24,682 bases of DNA. Origin: Chara braunii (taxonomy: Eukaryota > Streptophyta > Charophyceae > Charales > Characeae). Under the pieces are notes generated by a model. It was not told where the DNA came from, ran no database searches, and saw nothing but the letters and a program-made list of their open reading frames with translations. Made by a program: the position numbers and the translations under genes. Where the stretch lies: NCBI GenBank assembly GCA_003427395.1, contig BFEA01000178.1:121731-146412 (forward strand), written 5' to 3'. Shown in pieces: positions 1-8,438 of this stretch (positions are counted from its first letter, which is position 1; every line of letters starts with the position of its first letter).

Positions 1-1414
1 GCTTCCTCCCCTCTGGCCCCTTGTAGCGCTTCCTCCCGCGCTCCCTCCCGCGCTCCCTTTCCTTCTCCCTCCTCTTTCTCTCTCCCCGTAACTGTTTCTT
101 TCTCTCCTCCCCCTCTCCCGTCTTGCTGTTTGCGCGCCCACTTCCCTTTCTTGATCGTCTGAATCTTGGGCCCGTCTTGCGCCACCTCTCGCGCCTTTTC
201 TCTTCTCACCCTCTGAGTCTGGCGTACGACGTCCGGTCGATCCCCCGATAACTCCCGCTCGCCAATTAGGTGCGTGAATTGATAGGACCTTCCTATCGCG
301 CGACGAATCTGATTGGTTAAACCTTGAGTTCCGAGGGATCAACATGGCATTCTCGAAGCGCTCTTCTCAAAGTCTTCTTCTCCTTCTCCTCCTACACCCC
401 CGCCTTCCCGTCGTTCTCTTTCCCTTCCATCTCCTTTCTCGCAACTATAAAACCCGCAAGCGCGCCCGCAAATCTCTCTTACGTTCTCGACTCCTAAGCC
501 AGCTTCAGGGAAGCAGTGGCTAGGCACAGTGTGTTGATGCGAGTCGGAAAGTCCTGTCGGGTTGACGATAGGCTGGCCGGTTGGGCGTTGGATCGCCACG
601 ACGGACTGTGGGATCTGGGCGAACCGCGTCGAGTTTACGACAGCGGGGTGACGATCGCAATGGTGGGAGTTAGCACGCGGCGGTCGGGATCGTCGGTGCG
701 GGTATGAGGATCTATGATTGGAGTTGAGTGAGTAATTGGCCCGGGGCCATATTGGAATTAACGGCGAATGCGCCTTTGTTGTTGCGGATCTTTATCTTTG
801 GCGTGAGTGCATGGCGGTCATGTCGAATGTGTCTCTTCCAGATCTGGTCATCACCTATCTCGACTCTCTTTCCTCCTCCCCCCCCCTCTCATTTATCTAC
901 TTTTGAATAATGATGTGTCTCGATTGAATGTCTCTCGCTTTCTCTCCTGAGTCGGAGCGAATTGGTGCGCTTCCCTTGCTTAAAAGAACTTCTTCCGGAA
1001 CTATTCCATTAGTTTCCTTGGTAATCCTCCTACGCAAGGACCCCGCCTTCTTGTCTTGTGAACGGTGGATGTGTGTGTACTGTGCAATACGACCCATCTT
1101 TTTCCGGTGCATGTCTCATTTTTGCACCTTCCACAGTGAATGCATGTATGGAAATGTGNGACTCTTTTTCGTGTTGATTAGACGACCGTCGTCAGGATTT
1201 TGTTNGAGAATGCAAGAGTGTTTAGATTTGTAGCTNTGAAAGAGTTGCGCATGCCATCNGCCTTATGCTGCACGACATCAGCAGCCGAACCACANGCCGC
1301 GTTGGCTCACTAAACCNGAGCCACNAATAGATCTCTCGGCTATATGCATGCTTCAAGCTGAGGAGNCACTTTCTTTTCACTCTCTCTCTCGTATCGAAAG
1401 GGATTGATTGTAAG
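1..1414. other. Pyrimidine-rich region without a recognisable gene
   Basis: The first ~480 bases are strongly C/T-rich on the + strand, with short repeats of the type CTCCCTCCCGCG near the start. From about 480 to 1414 composition is mixed. Several short open frames occur on both strands (for example 516-707 and 928-1233 on +), but none shows a recognisable domain and several cross ambiguous bases between 1159 and 1366. A TATA-like site at 446 could make part of this a promoter and first exon. I cannot identify a product. Confidence 0.5.
446..452 (+). promoter_or_regulatory. Candidate TATA box
   Basis: TATAAAA lies just after a long pyrimidine-rich tract and just before a GC-richer segment, which is the usual setting of a plant-type core promoter. 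Initiation would be expected near 475-485. No recognisable gene follows at once: the first + frame after it, at 516, is only 63 codons with no known domain. A chance match is possible. Confidence 0.25.
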
Positions 1415-2011
1415 TTGCGCGAGCGTTTTTCTTCCCTTGATGACCTCTCAAGGTCTTTGCAATTGATTGATATGTGGACTGACCAGTACCCTCCGATCAG
1501 GCGCCAGCCTCCCGTATCCCCCATTACGACACGNCCTTTTCCCCATAACGAGGAAAGGACACGTGTATGTGAGTGGGACGTACGANAAGCCGTCGCACGA
1601 ATCGGCGGACAATACTTCTTCCCTCCCGAAAATCATTATTTTGGATTCGTAGATGCGGGCTTTGTTATTATCGATACCCACTTCCCACCCTACTCGATAC
1701 TGCTCCCATTTAACGAATTGATCGTCATTCCGTGGACGGCAGTGGCGCCTCATTGGCCTCAAACCTTGTGCACTGAGTGCCAGCGTTTCGATCGCTACGA
1801 ATCGAAAGGTTTTCACTACCGGATACGGAGTGAAAACGAGCACAAGGAGAGAGCCACACGGTTGAGACCGTCCACGTCAGACTCGGAACTAACCAACGAA
1901 CGACGACGAGACTTGATACGGAAACGGGACACGCGAAGCGTGCCAAAGCCTTTCCGTTCTAAACGACGGGCCGTAGCCCGGTGGGAAGCGCGACAATATT
2001 TTTTGGATTGA
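1415..2011 (+). CDS. Unrecognised 198-aa open frame
   Basis: An ATG-started frame of 198 codons stays open through two ambiguous bases (near 1534 and 1586). I do not recognise the protein. The C-terminal ~65 residues are rich in Arg and Lys, including the stretches ERRRDLIRKRD and RSKRRAVARWEAR; the middle part has aromatic and Pro residues (FFPPENHYFGF, HFPPYSILLPF). No signal peptide or membrane helix is evident. Long frames are also open on the opposite strand (1448-1843 and 1816-2133), so openness alone is weak evidence. It lies about 210 bases upstream of a PIF/Harbinger transposase remnant. Such elements often carry a second DNA-binding ORF, but I see no Myb/SANT tryptophan pattern here. 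Confidence 0.2.
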   Translation: MRERFSSLDDLSRSLQLIDMWTDQYPPIRRQPPVSPITTXPFPHNEERTRVCEWDVRXAVARIGGQYFFPPENHYFGFVDAGFVIIDTHFPPYSILLPFNELIVIPWTAVAPHWPQTLCTECQRFDRYESKGFHYRIRSENEHKERATRLRPSTSDSELTNERRRDLIRKRDTRSVPKPFRSKRRAVARWEARQYFLD

Positions 2012-2223
2012 ATTTGGATTCTTCCCTCCTCCCGCCTTGTTCGCGAGCGTTCCGCGATACGTGAAAAACGATCGACTTGCTTCATCGGACCCACACGGGG
2101 GGATTTCAGTTCCGTCTGTGTCCCCACACTCAATTTTCAAAAATCCTTGGCACACCCCATCTTGCTGTTTTTCTGGGCCTCTTTCCGCATGCCTAACACT
2201 CCGAACGGAAGACAGCACAGGGA

Positions 2224-2887
2224 GTGAGGTTGCACGTCACATATGCGCTATACAGGTGGGTATCAGGCAAGACATTCAAGAATAGCACGTCTTCATTTGG
2301 CATCGGTAGGTCTTACAGAATCAAGGTCGTCATAGACATTACAAACATAATCTTGGTTGCGTACCCGAAGAAGATCACATGCACCGTCCGAGAACTATTT
2401 CGACTGAAAGCAGCGGTTCTTGGTGGTGACACAGGTTATCTTCGACCCCGACATGCGGGTATTTGACGTCTTCGTCGACTACCCGGGAATCGTACATCAC
2501 CAGTGAGTTCTGCAGAATTCCTACCTCTTCAAACATGCGGAACCTGGCGAGTTGTTCAACGCCGAAGGGGTTTTGTTTCCCACAGTGGTGCACATGACAA
2601 GATACCTTGTGGGGGACAATGGATACGCTCCACACACGTGGCTTATCATCCCGAATGGAGGCTTGGACCAAACGGGGGACGTGACATTGTTTGACACGCA
2701 GCAGAAGACGGTAAGGGGGGTGATGGAGAGAGTTTTCGGACGACTGAAGGGAATGTGGAGCTTGCTCATTCGTCATTACAAGACAAATATGGACAACCTT
2801 CCTCAACAGTTCATCACGTTTTGCATAATTAACAATATCTTGATTGACGTCAGGGTTGCATTCGATGAAAATTTATTGTTGGAATGA
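2224..2887 (+). pseudogene. PIF/Harbinger (HARBI1-like) transposase, broken
   Basis: Two pieces of a DDE_Tnp_4-type transposase lie in different frames. The upstream piece (2224 to about 2415) resembles the N-terminal helical region of the family, with ALYRWVSGKTFKNSTSSFG and a following KVV-type segment. The downstream piece (about 2426-2887) carries the C-terminal half of the catalytic core: FDPDMRVFDVFVDYPG, then YLVGDNGYAPHTWL with the second catalytic Asp, then MERVFGRLKGMW with the catalytic Glu. The segment normally lying between the pieces (about 50-60 codons) is missing and the frame changes, so an internal deletion is inferred. One in-frame TGA at 2504-2506 is explained by CGA to TGA. 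The Asp usually found shortly after the PG motif is His (VHHQ). The enzyme would have been nuclear and cut at terminal inverted repeats. I could not find its TIRs. Confidence 0.85.
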
Positions 2888-2944
2888 GACTAGAATAGCA
2901 ATCTCATCCCCATCGACCGCGGTTTAAATAATATGTTCCACCCA

Positions 2945-3456
2945 ACAGAAAATTTCCCACAAGAAATGAAAGTTGAAAAAATATTCCATTAAAAAAAAAT
3001 TCTTCATATTTATTATCATTATAATGTTCGTCTAATTCTAAAATTTTTATTTTTATTTGATAAGTTATTGTCTAAATATGAGTTTTCCCTTCTAATTACG
3101 TCTATTTGTTTAAGATGGAATGAAAGTCTGAACGAGTTTATGAAATGTTTTAATTAAACTTCCATTCTACTACAACAAATATCTTCCAATTTATATTGGA
3201 TTAACCTATTTATGACTGAAAATCCTTACATAGAATGACAGTCTAATTCAAATATTTCATGAACTCATCCATACTTTCATTCCATCTCTAACGTGTAGTT
3301 CAAATAAGAAGAGATACCCCATTCTTGGAATGAAAGTTTTCAAGTAAGACGAAAATGTTTAAAATTTGAATGATATTTTTTAAAATGGAATGAAAATTTG
3401 AAATTTAGAATGTAATTTACTATAGAATGGTTATTTAATTCTAGAAAGTTTTCTGT
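2945..3456. repeat. Foldback/MITE-like palindromic element, copy A
   Basis: This AT-rich block of about 512 bp starts ACAGAAAATTTCCC and ends TTTCTAGAAAGTTTTCTGT reversed in sense, so its ends are inverted copies over about 8-10 bases. Inside, 3114-3169 and 3231-3286 are 56-bp inverted arms differing at about 9 positions, around a 61-base centre. The motif GGAATGAAAGT (or its complement) recurs through the block. The whole block recurs in inverse orientation at 19558-20077, about 90% identical over the best ~118 bases. No coding potential. No convincing target duplication flanks this copy. Confidence 0.85.
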
Positions 3457-4342
3457 AGCTATGTCACAGGCCCAAGCACTTGAGGCGGTGCTCACTCTCC
3501 GTGATGCTTTATGTATCCACATGCAGTGGTGATAGGGGCGTCGTTCCTTCCATTCTTGCGAATACTGCATAGGTCTGTCAGTCCCGTAGTTCGAAGCCTG
3601 TTCGAGTCAAGGGTGCGTTTTATACCCCTGAGTCAACTTTATCGTCCTTCGTTATACCGGTCATTCGTGCAAATCCAAACAGTAGCCGTACGAATCCGTA
3701 CTCGTACGCTACTTGTAAGGAATGCCGAGTCTTTCGACAATGCTTTGTCTTTTCATCTCTGAATGGTTGTAGTCTGTAGGTTATGTCAGAAGTTGAAATT
3801 TCGTTTTTCAGTGCAGTAGAGACTGAACTAAGTCCATGTGGAACTCCTCTTGGTTGGGACCTGGTTGCGACCTACGTGGGACCCCTGAGACCAAGCGGGC
3901 CCGGGCCCAAATAAGAAGAGCCTCTGGACCCAAATCGGTTAGGCATTGACCTCTTGACTTCTTGGCTAGGATACAGAGTTCATTCTTCTTGGATTAGGAC
4001 ACCCACTGCCAAGGGGATCTTGGCTGAGACGTTTCGCATGTCTTTTTGGATTGCACTGTCCGTGGTTTGACTCGCACCCTGTACACCACTCAACTCCCCA
4101 TTGTTGCATTTTGTCACTCGTTGTCTGGTTTGTTGTACGGTCACGGAGCTGGTCAGATTGGACTCGAGAGGACCTCGTATGCAGTCTGATCAGACTGGGT
4201 CGCTGAATCAGGCCTCTCGTTTGAATTTGTTTGTTTTTCTTTAGTTTGCTGCTCTCTACTTCCAAATGAAATGTCGCTCCGGCTAGAAGTTCTACCTTCT
4301 CTTCTCTGAGCTTTTCAGTTTGTTTCTCTGAGTTCGTTTCCG
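3457..4342 (+). other. Probable 5' leader of gypsy element 1; no gene seen
   Basis: This stretch separates the foldback element from gag. It contains a 12-bp palindrome, GGGCCCGGGCCC, at 3897-3908 and a pyrimidine-rich run just before gag (about 4285-4340). I looked for the end of a 5' LTR matching the 3' LTR end (GGGTCATAACA) and for a primer-binding site of the initiator-Met type. I found neither. Either the element is 5'-truncated, with its leader joined to unrelated DNA, or the leader is unusually long. A minus-strand frame (3966-4529) overlaps this region and the start of gag; it has no known domain. Confidence 0.4.
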
Positions 4343-5926
4343 ATGCCCGTGGAGACTCGCAACCAGAACGAAGAGAGAGAGTGGAGGGACAAAAAAAAGG
4401 GAGAGAGGGAAAGTGACCGTCTGAAGTGGGCAAGGACTGGGAAAATGAGTGTTCGTCCAAGTGAGAGGGGGAGTGAACCTCTTGAGAGTCTAATTGATTC
4501 CTTTGCTGACTGGCAACTCTCTGACCCACCTGTCAATACGAACGGTCCAAAAATGGCTCAGTTGACTTCAGTACAATGGCGGACCTTGTTAGATGCAGCC
4601 AATGATGCCGAAAAACCATATCTACAAGCACTCCTAGATAGTGCAATAAAAAGGGAACATGAGGCAGAGAAGGAGAGGAAGGAGACATTGCTGAGAAGGC
4701 AAGTGGCCATCCTAGAGACTGTTCCCTCACTGACTGAAGAGCAGTGTGGGGAACAATTGCAGTCTATACTCACCGCCCTTGTTCAAGTCAGGAACCTTGA
4801 GGATCATACCACTCAGATCGCTGAAGTCTTTGCAAAGTTGCAGTCACTTCAAGATGATCTGACCGATTTGACCCGCAAGTACCATGAATTGACAAAGGAG
4901 GTGGCTGAGGTGCGACAAGCCCAAGTGGCCAACCCTCTTCCTCTACCCTCTGGATTTGAAGCTGCAATCGAAACTACCTCTGCCCCTCTTACTGTATCTT
5001 CTTCCTTGAATACGTTGGCAACCCCCTCGGGACCTGCAACAGGTGCAGATTCCGCTGTTGCTGTGACAAACAACGAGGCTGGAAATTCCGCAACTGCTGC
5101 AGCCCGAAGATTGGAACCAGCAGGTGCTGGTCCCAGCCACGCCGCTCCCTATGTGGATCGAAAGGCGGTTCAAATACCGTCTAAGTACGAGGGCAAAGAA
5201 GACATCGAATCCGGGATCAGCTCCATGAGGGCATATTTCGAGATTCTGGGGACTCAACCTGAGAACCAGTCCGTGATCATGGGGATGAATGCTGAACCGG
5301 TTGTGCGGGGCTTCTTAGAGGTCCAAGCTACGCGAGCTGGGATTCCTAAAATTCAACTAACAAGATGGCTTAAGGCCACCCCGGTTGCCTCCCTCGAGGA
5401 ACTCCTCATATCACAATACCTGGATCCACATGTTGCAGCAAGGGCAAGAATTCAGCTTGACAAAATCAAGCGCAGCAAGTGGACGGGCTCCATGAAAAGC
5501 CTGCACACCTATCTTAGCAAGATGTTTGCTACACCCGGATTGAAACTAACTGCTCAATCTTGCTTGGATGTGGTCAAAGACGCGGTTCCCACCAACTTCA
5601 CTAATCGCCTGGGCAGGGACTTCATTGGTTACACTAATTGGTTCACCTTGATGAAGAACATAGTCAGTCTTGAGGTTGTAGACCTCGTCACCACGGCAGG
5701 CAGCAAAAAGCTCATGGGCGGCAGGCGGTTCAAAGGTAGCAACCGCTTTGCTGTGCATGACCTGCTGGAGGCCGAAGAAGAAGCCGATGCAGATGACCCC
5801 ACTCTTGGTGACGACCAAAAACAGGACTCTAATACTTGTTCTTCAGCCCATGAGTCTGATGCAAACAAAGAAGAAGAAAAATTTACTGCCTTCAAAAAGA
5901 CTGCCAATGTAAAGGGACCGAATTAG
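4343..5926 (+). CDS. Gag polyprotein (gypsy element 1), ends at an in-frame TAG
   Basis: A 527-codon frame is the longest intact ORF in the window. ATG at 4343 is the first in frame; a later ATG at 4445 (MSVRPSERG) is an alternative start. Residues 1-40 are highly charged. About residues 95-200 are rich in Glu/Lys/Leu/Gln and look coiled-coil. Residues 200-265 are a Ser/Thr/Ala/Pro linker. About 270-455 form the capsid-like region (from VDRKAVQIPSKYEGKED to NWFTLMKNIVSLEV). The tail 475-520 is acidic. Gag would form the cytoplasmic particle that packages element RNA. TAG at 5924-5926 is not the natural end: the same frame continues with plausible gag sequence (KNYVQLPKGVKIPPKPED) to about 6030, so the stop is probably a CAG to TAG change. 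Confidence 0.8.
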   Translation: MPVETRNQNEEREWRDKKKGERESDRLKWARTGKMSVRPSERGSEPLESLIDSFADWQLSDPPVNTNGPKMAQLTSVQWRTLLDAANDAEKPYLQALLDSAIKREHEAEKERKETLLRRQVAILETVPSLTEEQCGEQLQSILTALVQVRNLEDHTTQIAEVFAKLQSLQDDLTDLTRKYHELTKEVAEVRQAQVANPLPLPSGFEAAIETTSAPLTVSSSLNTLATPSGPATGADSAVAVTNNEAGNSATAAARRLEPAGAGPSHAAPYVDRKAVQIPSKYEGKEDIESGISSMRAYFEILGTQPENQSVIMGMNAEPVVRGFLEVQATRAGIPKIQLTRWLKATPVASLEELLISQYLDPHVAARARIQLDKIKRSKWTGSMKSLHTYLSKMFATPGLKLTAQSCLDVVKDAVPTNFTNRLGRDFIGYTNWFTLMKNIVSLEVVDLVTTAGSKKLMGGRRFKGSNRFAVHDLLEAEEEADADDPTLGDDQKQDSNTCSSAHESDANKEEEKFTAFKKTANVKGPN

Positions 5927-6185
5927 AGTGCAGGGAAGAACTATGTCCAACTTCCCAAGGGAGTCAAGATCCCACCTAAACCGGAGGATGCGACTACTAA
6001 ACCTTGGGTCGACCTCCGGATTACTGAAAATGACTGTGGTGCTACGACTAACTTTATGTCACCTCACGGGATATGCAAAGTGGGCTTGGGGTAGACTCAA
6101 GAACGGGGTGTGCCTGCATTGCCAAAAACCAAACCACAAGGTACAAGATTGTCATAGGCTGCAGGGAAACCAGAACCGGGCGTAG
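5927..6185 (+). pseudogene. Gag C-terminal tail with nucleocapsid zinc knuckle, rearranged
   Basis: After the TAG, gag sequence continues in the same frame to about 6030. It then passes into a 61-bp copy of protease-coding DNA (6031-6091) and hits a stop at 6092. The next segment, in another frame, encodes CLHCQKPNHKVQDC, a clean CX2CX4HX4C zinc knuckle, the RNA-binding motif of nucleocapsid. The following linker resumes in the original frame around 6160-6185. The misplaced protease DNA therefore disrupts the path from capsid to nucleocapsid. Confidence 0.8.
6031..6091 (+). repeat. Ectopic 61-bp copy of the protease active-site segment
   Basis: This 61-bp stretch matches 6448-6508 at 60 of 61 positions; the single difference is A versus G (CGACTAAC here, CGGCTAAC there). 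At 6448 it encodes the retroviral-type aspartic protease motif DCGAT in its proper domain. Here it sits inside gag, just before the zinc knuckle, where protease sequence does not belong. Confidence 0.95.
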
Positions 6186-7348
6186 AGTCAACTTCAACAA
6201 ACTCTACAGCAGGGGAGACTGAATCTGAGGTAGATCAACAGTCCTCCCTTGAAGCCCAAATATCTGCTGAACACAAGGCTGAGGTGAGTAATGTTTTGTA
6301 TGTCGAGCCTTGGGAGGAGTCTGGGACGGTCGATTTTCACTACCACTTGGAGCATTGGGATGAGATGAAACAGCAGCGTGCCGAGGGGACGGTGAAGTTG
6401 ATCTTCTTCAAACTTCTCATAAACCACCACTATCTCCGTGTTTTGGTTGACTGTGGTGCTACGGCTAACTTTATGTCACCTCACGGGATATGCAAAGTGG
6501 GCTTGGGGATGAAGCAAGTGGCCTTACAGAACCCTTGCCGAACCCAAGTTGGCAACCAAGAAGTTGTCTCTTCTATGCATGCAGTCAAAGGTGTGCGCAC
6601 TACCTTTGACAAGGACAAAACTGTCACACACGAGTTGAACTTCTATGTTCTTGACAAGTGCCCCTTCGACGGTGTCCTTGACTTAAAGTTGGGCTGGCTG
6701 CAGTCCCAATGCGAATGGACCAAGTGAAAAGAGTCACTTTTCATGATCAAAGATGCTCGAGGAAACGAGCTTCCTGTCCTCTTGGATGAGAAGCACGAGT
6801 CCCCAGTGACTTTTCTGAATGCTATGCAGTTCTGCAAGAAATGACGCAAACACAAGGAGGAATAACAATTGTATGTTGCCTTTGTTCGTCCTACCTATGT
6901 GCCATCTACTTTTGCGGTTAATACCACTACTACTTCGACTAGTAACCCTACTTCTAGTACGTCTACTTCTAGCACCTCTATCTCTCTACTCTCTAATAGT
7001 CCAAATGATCCTACTTCAGATTCGGTCGTCTCTATACGCGACGACCTGCGACCGGATCTAGGTGATCCCTTTGCTGATCCCCCGCCCCCACCTGTCCCAC
7101 CAGACATCCAAAACCTCCTCGATCGGTTCCCGAAAGTTCAGGTCGAACCACGTGGAGTCCCCACGAGACCGGTCCGACACACCATCGAGTTGGTTGAAGG
7201 TGTTATTCCTCCAAAGGGCTGCGTATACCGAATGGGACCCGACGAGTTGGAGGAACTTCGGCGACAAATCGATGAGATGATTGACAAGGGGTGGTGCTCC
7301 TGTGTTGTTTGTTCCAAAGAAATGAGACAAACTCCGTATGTGTATTGA
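6182..7348 (+). pseudogene. Protease and N-terminal reverse transcriptase segment (gypsy 1)
   Basis: One frame runs from the gag-protease linker through an aspartic protease and a Ser/Thr-rich tether into the start of reverse transcriptase. LVDCGATANFMS at 6445-6480 carries the catalytic Asp; the family norm is D-S/T-G-A, so Cys replaces Ser/Thr here. The partner motif FDGVLDLKLGW (about 6664-6700) is the flap-distal hydrophobic segment. In-frame stops occur at 6725, 6842 and 6863; each fits one C to T change (CGA, CGA, CAA). The tether has runs of Thr and Ser (6915-6990) and PPPPPVPP (about 7080-7103). The RT entry includes RMGPDELEELRRQIDEMIDKGW. About ten expected codons after GW are missing near 7290, shifting the frame, so this frame ends uselessly at 7346-7348. 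Confidence 0.8.
6448..6508 (+). repeat. Resident copy of the 61-bp protease segment
   Basis: This is the in-place copy of the sequence duplicated at 6031-6091. It begins with the Asp codon of the protease active site and continues through GICKVGLG. In the resident copy the reading frame continues into normal protease sequence; in the ectopic copy it ends at a TAG. Confidence 0.95.
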
Positions 7349-8438
7349 CTATCACGGTCTAAACCGCATCACAAGAAATAATGCCTATCCATTGCCTCGT
7401 ATAGATGACTTGCTTGATGCCGCAGGTGGGTGCAAGGTCTTCTCCAAGATCGATCTCAAGTCTGGCTACCACCAGATTGAAGTTGATCCTACGGACCAGC
7501 ATAAGACTGCCTTCAAAACACGCGATGGGCTTTACGAGTTCACCGTAATGCCCTTCGGTCTCACGAACGCACTGACCACCTTCCAAAGCCTCATGGATAA
7601 AGTCTTTCGCGAACAGATTGGCCGGTTCGTGGTGGTCTACCTCGATGACATACTAACCTTCAGCAAGTCCATGGAGGAACACCTCAAGCACCTTGAGTAA
7701 GTAATGAACATCCTCAAGAAGACGCAACTTCATCTCAACTTAGAGAAATCTGAGTTTGGGAAGAATAGTGTTATCTATCTTGAGCACCGGTTGTCTGTTG
7801 CAGGCCTGAAGCCTGAAGCAACCAAGGTGGAGGTCATACGCAACTGACTTCAGCCCGTAAACATTCGCGAACTGCGTTCTTTTCTTGGTCTGGCGTCATA
7901 CTATCGGAAGTTTGTGCCCCGCTTTTCTATTGTTGTTCACCCATTGTCGCGGTTGACCAGTAAAAATGTTCCCTATTCTTGGGACGCCTCGTGCACGAAT
8001 GCCTTCCAAGCTTTAAAGGAAGCCTTGGTAAGTCACCCAGTACTCCGCATTGTAGATCCTAAACGGACGTTCGTAGCCACTACGGATGCGAGCCAGTACG
8101 GAATCGGCGCAGTGCTGCAGCAAGACGACGATGATGGCTTGCGGCCACTCGAGTACTATTGCAAACGCATACCCAACGTAAAGGTAGCCACTTCCACCTA
8201 CATGCGCGAGCTTTATGCTTTGCGTATGGCGTTGGATCACTGGAAACACTATCTTTTGGGACGCCACTTCAAAGTCTTTTCAGATCATGAGACTCTGAAG
8301 TGGATCAAACAGCAAACTATTCTATCCCCTACCTTGCTTCGCTGGTTCCATGAGATTGACATTTTTTATTTTGAGTTAAGACACAAAGAGGGCTGTTAGA
8401 ATCGAGTCGCTGACGCATTATCTCGCCACCCTCAGTAC
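7323..8438 (+). pseudogene. Reverse transcriptase and RNase H (gypsy 1)
   Basis: The frame starts after the 7290 deletion with KLRMCIDYHGLNRIT (stop TGA at 7323 just before). It shows FSKIDLKSGYHQ (about 7440), MPFGLTNALTTFQ (about 7549) and the catalytic YLDDI at 7638-7652, so both polymerase aspartates are present. The thumb/connection reads RELRSFLGLASYYRKFVP (about 7868). RNase H carries TDAS (catalytic Asp 8085), the Glu of MRELYAL (8208) and the Asp of FSDHETL (8283), then NRVADALSRHP at 8400-8435. Stops lie at 7698 (TAA), 7845 (TGA, where family members usually have Trp) and 8397 (TAG). No frameshift occurs in the segment. These enzymes copy element RNA to DNA and remove the RNA strand in cytoplasmic particles. 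Confidence 0.9.

Noticed and set aside
3585-3612. tRNA or SINE at CTGTTCGAGTCAAG
   Set aside because: It is B-box-like only; flanking stems do not pair and no A box is found.
4060-4085. Primer-binding site at TGGTTTGACTCGCACC
   Set aside because: It starts with TGG, but the implied tRNA 3' end would put the T loop too close to CCA, and no LTR end precedes it.
3966-4529. 187-aa minus-strand protein
   Set aside because: It overlaps the leader and start of gag, has no domain and reflects the composition of the opposite strand.
5924-5926. Programmed stop-codon readthrough between gag and pol
   Set aside because: Gag and the protease are in one frame separated by TAG, as in some retroelements, but many further stops occur and gag sequence clearly continues past the TAG. 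Ordinary mutation is simpler.
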